From positions 22,196,001-22,260,000 of the forward strand of contig OX485806.1 of the NCBI GenBank assembly GCA_950295325.1: a stretch of 64,000 nt of DNA, written 5' to 3'. The stretch is from Polytrichum commune (taxonomy: Eukaryota; Streptophyta; Polytrichopsida; Polytrichales; Polytrichaceae). Positions 11,026 through 23,406 of this stretch are shown here, one piece after another. Numbering within the stretch: the first letter of the stretch is position 1; each line of letters starts with the position of its first letter. The notes under the pieces were generated by a model. It saw only the letters and a program-made list of their open reading frames with translations, was not told the origin of the DNA and made no database searches. A program made the position numbers and the translations under genes.

Positions 11026-12769
11026 ATTGATTGCAACCATAAGCTCCTATTCTAGGCACCCGGTTGTTGAAATCGAGGACAAGACCTGCTCAAGTTTAGA
11101 AATTCTATTGATGGACTCAGAAACTCTGTTAAACACCAAACAAACATTTGGCCTAACGTGTTTATAATACAACTCAAGAATATTATGTACCGTAATTTGC
11201 AAGCGGTTATACTCACAATTCCATGTAACCTTGTTCAGGTGTCTGTATCTTCTGTGTGTACATTTTACTTGTTATTTTTAGTGTGAGCATGGCAAGTTTG
11301 AGCCTATTACATTATTTTCCATTTGATAACTAAATCCAAATAACGGTTGTGACAAAGTTCACGATTACAGCTCTCTGAGCAACGATGTTATCCTTCTTAT
11401 ACACTGTAGCAATCCGAAACAACAATTTGGAGGGAAGTGAAAAGTTGTTGGATACGCTCGAATGTATCTTCAGGTACAAGATTCATCCTACTGTGTAAGG
11501 ATGAAAGGAGAATGAGCGTAGGAGCTGGTCAGTCACTCCGAAACCTGAAAACGGGCATATTCGCTTTCTACACTTTTGCCCAGTCCGGCGGGCTAGATTT
11601 GAAAAGTTGTCAGGCTGCCAGGTCAATACAACTTTTCCCATGATCATTTCCTCCATGCCATGTTCCTGGATAGTTACCCACTACTGAGGTGTAAATGCAT
11701 CAAAGATAACCACGTCATTGAGATATATGTACTTCCGTCACTCTGGATTTCGATGAAGATACCAATTTAGATGATTTAATACTTGTAACAACCATGATTT
11801 ATTCCAGCAGGGTGTGCTAAATGTCAATGGGAAGAACCAACAGTGAAGACAAAATTCAGATATTCAAAAAAGAGTGATTTGTATTAGGTAACTGGAGCAG
11901 ACTGAATCGGACAGACAAAACTGCCCAATCATGAACTTGCCCACATTCAAACATTTGGTTTAAAGGTCTGGCCATATTCCTACAGAAAGCAGGAACTATG
12001 AGTATGTTGAGGCCAGAACTCCAATACTAATGAAATACCAGCATCTTCACTGAAGCACCAAACATGTGATGATACATAAGGCATGAAGAAACTCAACAAA
12101 GAATGAAGCAATTGCCATCTCTTTAGAAGTTGCAAACATGTAGATCCCACTACTTTCCAGATATGTTGGAAGATCGATCCCACCCACCTTAAGCAGATAC
12201 TGCACATTCAAGTCAACAACTGGCTTGTTAATCAATCTGAGAGATCTTATTATTGGCATGAGACCTTGACAAACGGCCAGCTCTTACAATCTACACGAGA
12301 TGGGAAAAGCAGCGAAAAAATGGCCATAAGTGCATTGACAAAAAGGTGACACGACTTGAAAACTGTAAAGTTGCCTTGATCGCAATCTAGTCCCCAAGGG
12401 GGAAAAACAACAAAGTCTGGATATATGAACAAGAGTAACAAGCCTGACAAAAAAAACAGAGGTATTGGATGGCCAGACTCTTCATATCTGTAGAAGTGCC
12501 TTACATAAGAAGTTCAAAGTACCTGTACTTCATGACAAAATGTACCCTGGAACCTACCTGACCTCAACCAAAAGGGTACTCTCATTGAACTAAACTAAGA
12601 AAGAGATTGGTGCTCTGCGTTCCCAAATAACAATGGACAACAAATTTACCAACACCCTGTTCATCCCCCAGTTTCTTGTAACAAAGCATAGAAGCAAAGT
12701 GATCCAGGGCGAGGCTAAGGGCGCCTTCTGTGTAGAGCTAGAGTTACAAAGGAACTGTAGCCTGATCAG
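11026..12769. other. Convergent spacer between MsrA and the Alfin-like gene
   Basis: Holds the 3' flanks of two tail-to-tail genes. No open frame here has recognisable domains. The roughly 200 bp left of 12770 are likely 3' UTR of the Alfin-like gene; polyadenylation sites cannot be assigned with confidence. Confidence 0.6.
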
Positions 12770-15145
12770 TTACGTACGAGCCCTTTTGTTGCTGCAAGAT
12801 GGACACTTGTACTGCTTAATGTGTTCCGCTCTTGCTGGTGTGATTTTCACACACTTCCCATGGAACCACTTCTCACAAATATCACATCCTATCCAGAACT
12901 CATCAGCAGTGTAATTTCCTCCACAACTTCCACAGAAGGTGTCACCATGCTCCTCCTCCTCGTCATCTTCCAGAGTCTCTTCCTCATCCTTAGGGGGTGG
13001 TGGCGTGGGCTTTGAAGGTTTTGCCTGAATTTCAGCTGGTCTCTGCTGTAAAATGACAAGGAAACCCACATGCCCAGATGAGTTTTACAGATACAGATGT
13101 AAGCTTTTTTGTATCTCCTCAAGTACAAAAGAAGGTGCGTGGAAGACATTTGATCCAGAACAGAGAACTGTTGAAAGGTCACTGCAGGTTCTTACCACCT
13201 TCCCAGCAGACTTGGCTTTGTTGCCAGCAGAATTGTTGACCACAGGTTTGTCCTTCACAGGTTTTTTCCCTGTCACTACGTCAAACACAGTCGGAAGCTC
13301 ATTGATCATATTGAAGAGGCGCTTCCTGTAGATTTCAACAATTTGGCGTCAATCATTGTATGCAGACACAGCATATACATTGATACCTCTTCTCAAAATA
13401 GTAGTGAATAAACACTTCTTGTATTAGCAAACTCGTAAAACTGCAGGAAAAAGCATGCCTGCAAAATAGTTGCAGATCACGCGATTGCCCCTTGCAATAT
13501 GGCATTTAGAGAGGAAAGCACTAGTAACAAGTAATGTCACTAGTAACGCTTAAGAAATTGAGAGTTACACTTTTAACACTGCAAAGTATGAATGAAATCA
13601 CTTCTCATGGTTGACTATCTGTTAACCACTAAAGGTACATTATCATGAAAATCTATCATTTAATTCCATCCGGCGATTCAATACTCCCAGCAAGACATTG
13701 TTGTAGACAGATCAGAGCTTACAGAATAGCCATCTGTGAAATATAAAATTCACTGAACACATACTCAACTTTCATGCGTGGCACTACATAAAGTTTTAGT
13801 GGTAGGTAAGCAATATGAAGCTTGAGACTATGAAGAAGAAACTGTAAGTAGCGCTAGCAAACACAAGTTTCAGGCCTTCCCAAGAGAAACTACCTCTCAT
13901 TCTTGTCGAACCGAGCTCCATAGTAGAAAGAAACAGCAAGAAGCCAGGCATCGCTATGTACAGCTACCAACGACAACCAATCCTTGCGCTGCATGCCATC
14001 TCTAGCGAAGTTGATACCAAGCGCAGGTTCTGGAAGCTCAGGTGGGACCTCCTCTGCCGGTAGGTTTACCTCCCATGCTTCATCAGGAAACCCATAAAGA
14101 CACAAATTCTCTTTCTCTGCAGTAGCAAGCACCAAGGAGAGCAGACGAGTCAATCTACTTAGTGTGTTGAACGTCTGATAGTATAAAAGTAGAACAAAAG
14201 CTCCTATTGAGCCCTCGACAAGATAGAACACGCCTGTATTAAGCACTGTCACATCAGAATGACACAGCCACCTTCTTAGATTCTTAGAACGACTTTAAAC
14301 ATGACTCTAAGTGAATCCTGCATACTTGCTGCTGGTACTGCTGAGTTTTCATGTACCCTTCCGCTACTACCAGGGGATCCCACATTAACAACCAGGTTAA
14401 TAAATAGCAAACTTCGTATCAAGCCTGTCATAAAACCACGCTACAATTAGGTTCAAATGTAAGACCTTTTCAAGAAATTATTTATACATGTATTTAAATA
14501 TAGCTAAGACCCTGCCTACCTACAGTAAACAGATTACCACTCCTGCTTTACAAGCTCTCACACATCTTCGAGTTGTAAATCTCACCTGGATCACACTGCC
14601 TGTAGAATTCCTCCACCTCTGCAAAATCAACACGAAACAATACATGAATGAAGAGCGTTGACCAAAACCTACAACTTGAAAGACAGTAGCGAAAAGTCAA
14701 GGCAGGGCTTCTCGACAGGAATAAGTAAAGAAGTAGTGCAGCGTCCATCTGTTTTGTACGTGTATGAAAGCGACCAGACATGACATCGCCAACATAATAA
14801 TCCTCGGCCCGCATTCGGGATATAATCAAAAATTGGCTCGATTTCTAGTTGCCAACTCGGGACTCTCATGACACCATTGTTTGCAAATTGGCGACGAAGC
14901 ACCAGGACTTCGTTCCACATCGCAACCAACGTGCGAACCAACTTCACACAGCTGACCGGACCCTTGCATGGTAAGCCCCGAGGAAAAAGAGCCACGCACA
15001 GACGTTCGTCTGTCTGTTCCCACACAGCACGCAAGCTCAACCTACCGGTGGTAAGCGCCTTCAGCATTCCTGATCGCCGTCCTTTGAAGTCCTTGAACAC
15101 CTCGTCAACGGTGCGCGGATTCGTAGACATCGAGGCTCCCTCCAT
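12770..15145 (-). CDS. Alfin1-like PHD-finger protein
   Basis: Nuclear reader of H3K4me2/3 of the land-plant Alfin1-like family. Five exons read leftward: 15145-15046, 14618-14586, 14116-13894, 13325-13196, 13045-12770; phases close to 253 residues, the usual size for the family. The N-terminal Alfin domain shows [59 protein letters not shown] and [15 protein letters not shown] lysine/proline and acidic linker ([13 protein letters not shown]) precedes the C-terminal PHD finger: CGSCGG, then [30 protein letters not shown] and [10 protein letters not shown], with all Cys4-His-Cys3 ligands and the aromatic-cage tryptophan present. The donor of exon 4 could also be 3 bases earlier (13199), which would remove one valine. 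Exon 2 is only 33 bases. Confidence 0.93.
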
Positions 15146-15682
15146 TTTGGACCCAAGCCAGCAAGCCGCCAACGAGCTTCCCTGCCTCTTGACAAATAAA
15201 AACAACTAGGTAGTCACCAAAAAGATCTCTCACCCCCCCGCACCTCCCACCGCCAACGCCCTAAACTGCACACCACAGGACTCGCAATGCACACATGGCA
15301 GAGCAGCACGGCCGTCGCAAGCCGGACACAATCCGATTGCATAAAGGCTCCTCCCCCCACCCGACCCCGCCCCCGTCCCCCCCGGCCCAACCCAACCCAA
15401 GCCGCTCTGCCTCTGAATCTTTTCCTTCCTTCCCCCAAACCCTACCACCACCTGTGAACCCTCGGTTTCTCAGCCCCCCAGGCCGCAGCCGTTCGCTACC
15501 CCGCGCGGCGGTGGAGCCAGCGCGCCCTCGCCGCGAGCTCGATGGACCTGCAAATGGCGAGGCCGGCGAGACGCGAGCGGGAGCTTCAAAGAGCGCTTGC
15601 GAATGCGAAAGCGAAAGCAAGGGCCTGCTCCTGCTGCTCCTCCTCCTCCTGCGAGAGAACGAGCATGGCATGCCCGTGGCCT
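15146..15682 (-). promoter_or_regulatory. GC-rich leader and promoter region of the Alfin-like gene
   Basis: A C/G-rich, pyrimidine-biased stretch immediately upstream of the start codon. Long open frames in several phases here come from the base composition and show no domain. A TATA box cannot be assigned confidently. The role is inferred from position. Confidence 0.4.
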
Positions 15683-16383
15683 AGTTGTTCGCAAACTCAG
15701 GCTCCAAGGGAAAAGTGGTGCCCTCCCCCTAAGCCCTTTTCCTTGGGCCTTCCGACCATACCATGCCATGACCATGCCCATACCCATACCCATGCACATG
15801 CCCATGTATGCCCATCATCGCATGCCATGCCATTCCATTCCCCTCATCTCCGCCCATATTATATGGACACTGTAGAAAGTTTTTCCCATATTTGGACCCC
15901 AGTCGTATCCAAATACGGAAGTTTCAACCGTAGGAAACCGGGGACGGAAACATTTTTTTGGCGCAAAATTCAAAATTTATACGATGGTGGGGTTTTTTAA
16001 TAGTGGAATCGATTATCCTAGATGGACCCCTTGCTTTACTCAATATGTGCGGATGACCTAACACACTACGCCATGTATGGTATTTAGAGTCACTGGCTTG
16101 ATAGTATCACATCCTATCATCTCGTGCCATGCCATTCCCATCATCCCATCCTCTCGCACCGTCATCATCCCATGCCATGCCATGTCATTCCCCTCACCTC
16201 CGCCATTTTTATATGGACATTGCAGAAAGTTTTGCCCATTTTTAGACCCCAGTCGTACTCACATACGGAAGTTTTAACCATAGGAAACCAGGGTTGGGAA
16301 TGCTTTTGGTTGTCCTACATGGACCCTTGCTTTTCTATCAATTTGTGTGGATGACCTAAAATAAAAACCAATTATGGTATTTA

Positions 16384-16965
16384 GGGCTGCTTCACACTAT
16401 GGCCGAAGGTCGAGAGGCCGTTGATTAGCACCAATCAAATTGCAAGAAACTAAGAATTCAACCTTTCGACCTTTCACACTAGAGGCCAAAAGTCCAAAGG
16501 CCGTCGCTATCCAAAATGTCTACATGGCAATACTTTTTGACCAAGGCGACAGACTCTCAAAGGAAGTTTGGGTCAGAGAGGAATGGAAACCCAAACTATG
16601 GTCGAGAGGCTGTTGATTTTTTTTTCATAAAAAAATGTCAAAAATTGACAAGATCTTGGTTGTTAGATTGGAGGGGTTGTTTTTGGCAGGGAATAAAGTG
16701 GGATGCTCCTTCTTTCTTTGGACTTTGGGCTTGGGCTTTGGAGGCTTCACATGATGGCCATCCAAGTCGAGAGGTTGTGGGAGTTCATGGCCAAAGGTTT
16801 GGACTTTGGGCTTGACCTTTGGAGGCTTCACACTATGCCCGACTGAAGGCCCCAATTCCTATTTTTTATTGATTATTTTCAACCCATTTCTTTGGACTCT
16901 CGACAAATTTTGGGCATTCAATCCCATGGCCTCTTGACTTGGACGGGCATAGTGTGAAGCGGCCC
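16384..16965. mobile_element. Harbinger-type MITE, 582 bp, TTA target duplication
   Basis: Terminal inverted repeats: left end GGGCTGCTTCACACTATG, right end (reverse complement) GGGCCGCTTCACACTATG. It is flanked by TTA on both sides (16381-16383 and 16966-16968), the 3-bp duplication of PIF/Harbinger elements. Neighbouring repeat copies show the uninterrupted site ATGGTATTTA followed by GTCAC at about 16077 and 17579. The interior has no transposase and carries several subterminal copies of TTCACACTA- and TTTGGACTTTGGGCTTG-like motifs, so it is a non-autonomous element. Confidence 0.85.
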
Positions 16966-17135
16966 TTATTGTCACTGACTTAATAGTGTCTCTTCCTATC
17001 ATCCCAAGCCATGCCATTCCCCTCTAGCCCCTATGACCCATGAAAATCAACTGGTATTAACAAATGAACAAGTTGAGCTTGAGGAAAAAACCGCTTCAAG
17101 TTCAAAACTTTAGGCAAATTGCCAATCATCGTAAC

Positions 17136-17163
17136 GTGTGTGTGTATATATATATATATATAT
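17136..17163. repeat. TG/TA microsatellite
   Basis: GTGTGTGTG grading into a run of TA dinucleotides, between the MITE and repeat copy C. Confidence 0.85.
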
Positions 17164-17630
17164 AACACCCAAAAGGTGTCAACATTTAACCAGTTAGACT
17201 TAGAAAGACTCAAATCTTGACCCAATTTTGCCCAAAAACGTTGTAGAGCATGTTGGCCTAGTTGTTTGAAAACTTGGGCTCCAAGGAAAAGTGGTGCCCT
17301 CCCCTCTTAGCCCTTGGGCCTTCCAACCATGTCATGCCATGCCATTCCCCTCACTACCACTCATTGACACTGTAGAAAGTTTCGCCCCATTTTGAGCCCC
17401 AATTGTTCCCAAATACGGAAAATTCAACTATAGGAAACCGGGGACAATAATATTTTTGGGCACACAATTCAAACTTGTATGATGATGACGTCTTTTTATG
17501 GAGTTGATTTTCGTACATGTACCTTTGTTGTTGTTTTTTTTTTGCAATTTGTGTGGATGATCTAAACAATAGACCATTTATGGTATTTAGTGTCACCAAC
17601 CTAATAATGTCACTTCCCTATTATTAAGGT

Positions 17631-19087
17631 GTGTTTATGTTACACTAATACTCAACGGCTTGATCATTAGTGTAACCTCAAGATACTTGATGTTATGTGC
17701 TTATTTATGTTATGGTATTAATAAGCTTCAATATTATTATGATGTCTATGCCTTAATCACAAAATGATCAACAAGTTCATCAATAAGTGTGAACACATGA
17801 CACTTAGCAGTGTATGCTCAATAATATATCTTCTTCTTCTTCCAAAATCTTGGTCAGGAGGTTGGAGAGCACTAAATGTTAGGAATCCGTTACTTCCTGA
17901 GACTATATATTAATATACTTATATTATACTTATACCTATACACATACTTACGTTAACCTACACATACCCTCATAATAGGGTTAGTGACATTATTAAGTTG
18001 GTAAACAATTAAGTTAGTGCTCGAGAACTCAATTCAAGGCACCATCAAGTGTAGAAGAAGATATAAAAAGGGACCGGAGTTTCTATCTATCTATCTATCT
18101 ATCTAGAAGAAGATGGGAAATTGTCAAGTGAAGAGGAAGCCACCCAACGTCACAACTGTAGGTAACCATTTAGTTCAACAAACTCTTGTTGTGTAGTCAC
18201 GTTATCAATTAACTTAACTACTGCTATTTGTTTATTTATTTATAGTACGATTTTTCATAATATCATTATGCTTTATACATGCACATAAATAATATAGTTA
18301 ATTTCGTAACATTGAAGTTCGGGTACATAACTATGAAGTTCAACTCCTCCCACGGACCATTAGGAGATGAGGCCAAATATATTATCCTTAGCTAATGTTA
18401 AGTTGGTTGGAGCTAAGCCCAATGCAACCACAAAACTATCAAACTAACTTAAGATAACTACTCCTTAATCGTCAGTGCGACTGGGGCCCACAAATTTACC
18501 GCACTTTACTGACATGAGTCAATTGAAGTTGTTTAAATCAACCACTTCCAGTAGAATTGTTCGTCTACATGTTCACGAGGAAGACATTTGGGATTACGAG
18601 TGGCTTACTACACTAAATATGATATTTAATGTCACCAATTCTAATCGTCTTGCTCAATACTGATTGTAAACTGTGGTGTACTGTCACCAACACTCAATGT
18701 TAATCCAACATGTCATTTGTCATTCCTTGTACTTTTTGAGGGGGGTTATAGATTTACAGTGTTGCAATTATTGTCACTCGCCAAGTGATTCTTCATCCAA
18801 TTTTCAATCATCCATGACAATATTTCATCACGAGTTGTTGGCAAGAGGAAGATAGGGGTTTTGACCAATAGATGAACTCATCCATCATCCATGACAATAT
18901 TTGCTCACTTCTTCATAAGAGGTGTCATCCAAAAATTTACCATAGTGACATAAAACACCATGTGACACTAAATATTATATTTAGTGTACAAAATTGTCCA
19001 TTAATGCTATTCAAATCCATAATAGAGTTCCGTGGGACTCACAATATTCTACAAAATATTTCTCATGTGGAATACGAAGAATATTCA
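17631..19087. other. Intergenic, AT-rich, with a TATC microsatellite
   Basis: A run of TCTA/TATC tetranucleotides occupies about 18082-18104. The rest is AT-rich, with short frames lacking domains. Confidence 0.55.
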
Positions 19088-21214
19088 GGAATATTATGTG
19101 GAATATTGTCAATTCCACAAAACATTGTTATGGATATGAATAGTGTTATGTCATGCAAGTAGTATGTATAAACAAACTCCTAGATGTCTACCGGTTTCAA
19201 ACTAACTACAAGTTGTTGTTAGCACTAACTAGAAGATGCGGGAAAATTTGAAACAAACATAGGTTTCATGGGACTACTTTGAGGATCCCCAACCAAAGAC
19301 ATCAAGTCAAACATGAGGTGCATGCTCTACTAGCGTTCTTATAGATTCATGTATGAAACCAACATGCATCATCATCCACTTCTTAATTCTTCTTTTGATC
19401 TTCTTACCTCTTTGCTTCTTATCTTTTGTAGACCATACACGCGATCTTAAGCAACTTTAAGCAACGTCAAGGTATATATTGCATTTTCCATGCAATTCAT
19501 GGGTGGTTCATTTAAGGTAGGAGCAAGAAACCACTCAATTTCTAAAGTTGTGATTGACTGAACAATATGTTATATGGTGGGGTTAATATGTTGTAGAATG
19601 GGTATAATTCTTAATTAAGCACCAAAGCTTTTAATCATTTGTTCAAGTATTATTTTATGCAACTTTGGTGTTTGATTTAGTTGTTGAATAGAGTTGAGGA
19701 TGCGTTTCCATGCCTTGAGTGCCACCAACCAAAACCAGTGAAGGTACAATACCTGTAATAGTTTTCCCTCCAAAATAGTGTGTCTCTACTTCAACATGTT
19801 GGGACTTGCATGACCGTTAGTTTGTTGCAATCATTGCAACATATCCTTGCCTTGTAACATTGCCATACCATTGCCAACCTTGTGTTGCATCCCATGGTCT
19901 TGATCTCCCTCAAGGCTTCATGTAGTTTATCCTTCAATGTGTCCTCAATCAACTTGCATTGAGGGAAGGCATTATTGTAAGTAGCCCAAACCTTATTCCA
20001 AAACATGGATGGAATAATTTATTAGATATTCCTTCCCCATCTTGATTAAAGTATGAATTCCTTGTGGTGTGACCTTTACAAAACACACCAAACATATTAT
20101 CATCCATGATGGAACCTCAACCACTAGTGTTTTTCAACTTTTGTGCTACTTTTGATGACCTTACCTCCATAAGAACTTCAACTTCAACAACATGCACAGT
20201 TGGTGCAACAAACATGCCCTTCAACATCCGAACATCCTCATCAATGGAGTTTCCAAATGTCATGTAATATGTACCATGGTAGTATTGTATCGTGTGTTCA
20301 AATAGAATATGGCTCGACCCCCATAACTCTCCTCTTTGGAATGGCCTCATTGCAAACCAATACCCCCCACATGTATTTCATTGACACATTCATTGATTGT
20401 GCAAAGCACACTCTATTAGGCAGTATCACCATACACATGGGAGGTGGGTGATGTTGACAACACTTCTACATCTCACGAACCCCTGCTTGAACAACCTTAA
20501 AACATCGTATAAAACCCCCAAGTCCACTTCCAATAGTCATGTTAATGACGCAAGTAATACATGTGGACACACAATTTATGTACATTTCACGTAGGTCTTG
20601 ACAAACTTCTTTGCAATCCAAAATTGCATGCAAACCTTTTTTAGTATGTAGGATTTCTTCTTGGGCCATTGTTGAACTTCCTACCAAAATATACGGAGTG
20701 ACAATAAGCAGTGCGGTCCCACTAAGAACGTGCATTTCTTACTTATGTCACATAAGGAATGGAAGATTTGAAAATCAACGGATGGTTCCATTTGTTGGTT
20801 GGTTTCCTCGTCAATGGAATAAATGTTGCGGCAAGATTGTCTCAATGACTACATAATTAGACAAACTTGAAATATGGACATTGGCAACATATGGCATGGT
20901 GGTGATCAACTCATCAATGGGAAGTTGAGTGCCACATGGATTAGATAAAAATTCTTCCATACATGTGAACTACAATAAAAACACATCATCAAGGCATTTA
21001 ATATGTGAATAGCCAATGCATTCAACAAGTGAAACCCTTAATGTGAGATGAAAAGGATAAAATTTACTAGCAACTCAATTGGAGGATACGAGTGCAACTT
21101 GCAAAAGTTGAATTTAACAAGCATGTAATTTATGTTGGGCAACTCCAAAATGCCAAGATCATCATATTAGAATAATAAAATCTCGAAGCATGCACATGCG
21201 TAGTTCATGTGCAC

Positions 21215-21740
21215 CTTCTTTCTAGAATACAAGTGCAACCTGGAGTGCCTCATACAAGTAGAACGACACTTCAAGGTATATACAAGTGAAACCCTTCTTG
21301 GCCAAATTGAAGCCATAAACATTCATGACTCGTACTATGCAACCTTCAAGGCAAAAAACAAGCAGAACCCTTTATGACCATATGCAAATTGCAGAAAATG
21401 TAGTTGAACTCAAGCCATAAACCTTCAGGTTTCATACAATACAATCTTTAAGGCTTAATACAAGTAGAACCCATGGGCATCATACACTTTTAACAAACAA
21501 GATTGTATGGGCGAATCCAATCCAAAGAGCCCATACGGGCATAACAAAAGTGAGATTTTTAAGGCAATATAAGAATGGAACCATTGGGCATGATACAATT
21601 GCAAAATGCAAAAAAAAATCATTGAATTCAAGCTAGGGAGCCCATATGGGCATAACCAACCACAACCTCTCAAGGCATACTAGAATGTAATTTTTTTTTG
21701 GCCAAATTCAAGCCAATAACTCCATATGGCAAACATGTAT
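21215..21740. repeat. Degenerate direct repeats of about 100-115 bp
   Basis: About five diverged copies share motifs such as ACAAGTAGAACCC, CTTCAAGGCA, TTCAAGCCATAAACC and GCCCATANGGGCATAAC in the same order. No coding capacity is seen. Confidence 0.55.
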
Positions 21741-22440
21741 GGCTTTATGCTTTTAGTTCCCAGCCCTAAACCCTAATCCTCAATGCCTTAATGCTCCCAT
21801 CCTCATCCACACAACATAGGGTTCAACATCTGCAAATCCTAAAGCCATTTGTCAATTATGAGGCTCAACCAAGTTCTCCGTGCAAAATCTAATAAAATAA
21901 AAAACAAAATTTGATAGGCGGTCTCAAAACACTTCTAGACATCCTTGTCTTCAACCACAAAACGGAAATCTAAAATTTGGTCTATTGTGATGACCATGTC
22001 CAATTCATTCTTTTTGTACACTAGTATTTCAACATCACCTAAAATTTTCCAACTATAATTGCCAAAAGCGAGTAAAAAAAGTTAAATATGTCGTTTACAA
22101 TGAGTTTGCAAGTATGTTGTTACTTATAATGGACGCAATGCGTGGGGAGAAGGATGAAAGGGAGTTAGAGGAGATCAACACTCAATTCAAATAGCTATGT
22201 GACACTTGTGGATCTCAGTCTTCTTTAGTTGTAATCCACTTCCAAAGCTCCTGGATTCAATCTAGCCATATGCATCCACCTTCATGTGCATCCCACTCTA
22301 ACATGGGCAAACCCATGTGTGCCGCCATATGCATATATGTGAATGTTCATGTCTGCCACCTTGGCTCCATGCCTATCACCTCCCCCGAGTTCCTCCACCA
22401 TACCCACCTTTTTCTTCTCGTAGTCCCTCCCTCCTTTTTT

Positions 22441-22452
22441 GGGGGGGGGGGG
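22441..22452. repeat. G homopolymer
   Basis: Twelve consecutive G after a T run. A likely site of length variation or sequencing error. Confidence 0.8.
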
Positions 22453-23406
22453 AGGGTCACATGTTTGAGGGGATTCTTTTACATGTGACACTTTTTCTTT
22501 GAAAACCCTTGGAATTTTAGGCAAGAACGGTGGGTAACAATGGGATGACTACTTCACCACCACCACCACACCCGCCATGTCTTTCATTGCAAATAGATTT
22601 CTTGTGGCACACTGCTACACTATTTAGAAGGTATTGTTTTGGCACATTTATCATTTCCATTGTAGGGATTACTTGCTTCAAGCAAGCAACTGATAACACA
22701 TGATTTGTTACAGCCAACTGTTAATAACATTTGCTTTGAAGTTTTCATTTTTTGTTTAGGCAACTTCAAATTGCAAATTTTGAATAATGTTACAAAAGCT
22801 GACGACAAGAATAAAGTCTTAAAAAAGGAAATAAGACAAAGTTTGCATAATACATGCCATAATAAACATGATGCATTATGACAAAATATAACGTAGTGGC
22901 CGCCCTATCCTTTCCTACCTGCAACATTACGTTCTATAGCATACCATTATTCAGATCCATAACAATGTTTTGTGAGACAAATAATATTCCACGGAATGTT
23001 ATGAGTGAGCATAAATTAAACAAAGAAAAGACATATAGAATTGTTTATCATGAGTTGAATATTAGGCATCCCCCTATACCCGTGCACCAGGTGTCGTGGC
23101 ACCGACTTATGTTAAGCCCAGCCTCTAGGAGAAGAAAGGCGCGGGTGACCCAGGGAATCGGAGGGTGACCCGGAAGACCAGAATGCCTAACCTCAGGAAG
23201 GCCTCCCGCCATGCACGTCGGATGCCCTTGCTTCGATTGCTGCTCGCCAAACTCCAATCTCATCGGTGCCACGGTAAAGCCCGCTATTCGATGCTGCAAT
23301 TCGCCTTCCGGAGGCACGAAATTTACCCGTCGCCGTCTTCTCTCTTCGTTTTCTCTTATGCCGAACCGCACAAGAACTTCGTAGGAGCACCACCGAAGGT
23401 CCGGTG

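Larger units (their letters stand above)
15683..17630. repeat. Three copies of a 300-440 bp dispersed repeat, the middle one interrupted by a MITE
   Basis: Copy A is about 15683-16124, copy B about 16125-16383 continuing at 16966, copy C about 17250-17630. Shared landmarks are CAAATACGGAA, TAGGAAACCGGGGAC, TGTGGATGACCTAAA and ATGGTATTTAG. Copies A and C also share the segment with GGGCCTTCC and CCATGCCATGCC. Copy A contains a CCCATACCCATACCCATG microsatellite at about 15767-15830. No coding capacity is seen. Confidence 0.75.
19088..22990. other. Segment bounded by imperfect inverted repeats, with degenerate minus-strand frames
   Basis: Sequence around 19088-19165 (CCACAAAACATTGTTATGGA core) reappears in reverse complement around 22915-22990 (core at about 22950-22975), similar over roughly 60-70 bases. 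Between them, minus-strand frames at 19791-20006, 20117-20350 and 20466-20735 look like broken coding fragments of one unknown protein but match nothing I recognise. An old DNA transposon is possible; no transposase motif was identified. Confidence 0.35.

Noticed and set aside
15230-15805. Several long overlapping frames on both strands upstream of the Alfin-like gene
   Set aside because: They arise from GC-rich, low-complexity sequence, show no domain, and overlap each other in all phases.
18112-18165. Short frame beginning MGNCQVKRK that looks like a myristoylated protein start
   Set aside because: It is very short, follows a microsatellite, and has no recognisable continuation.
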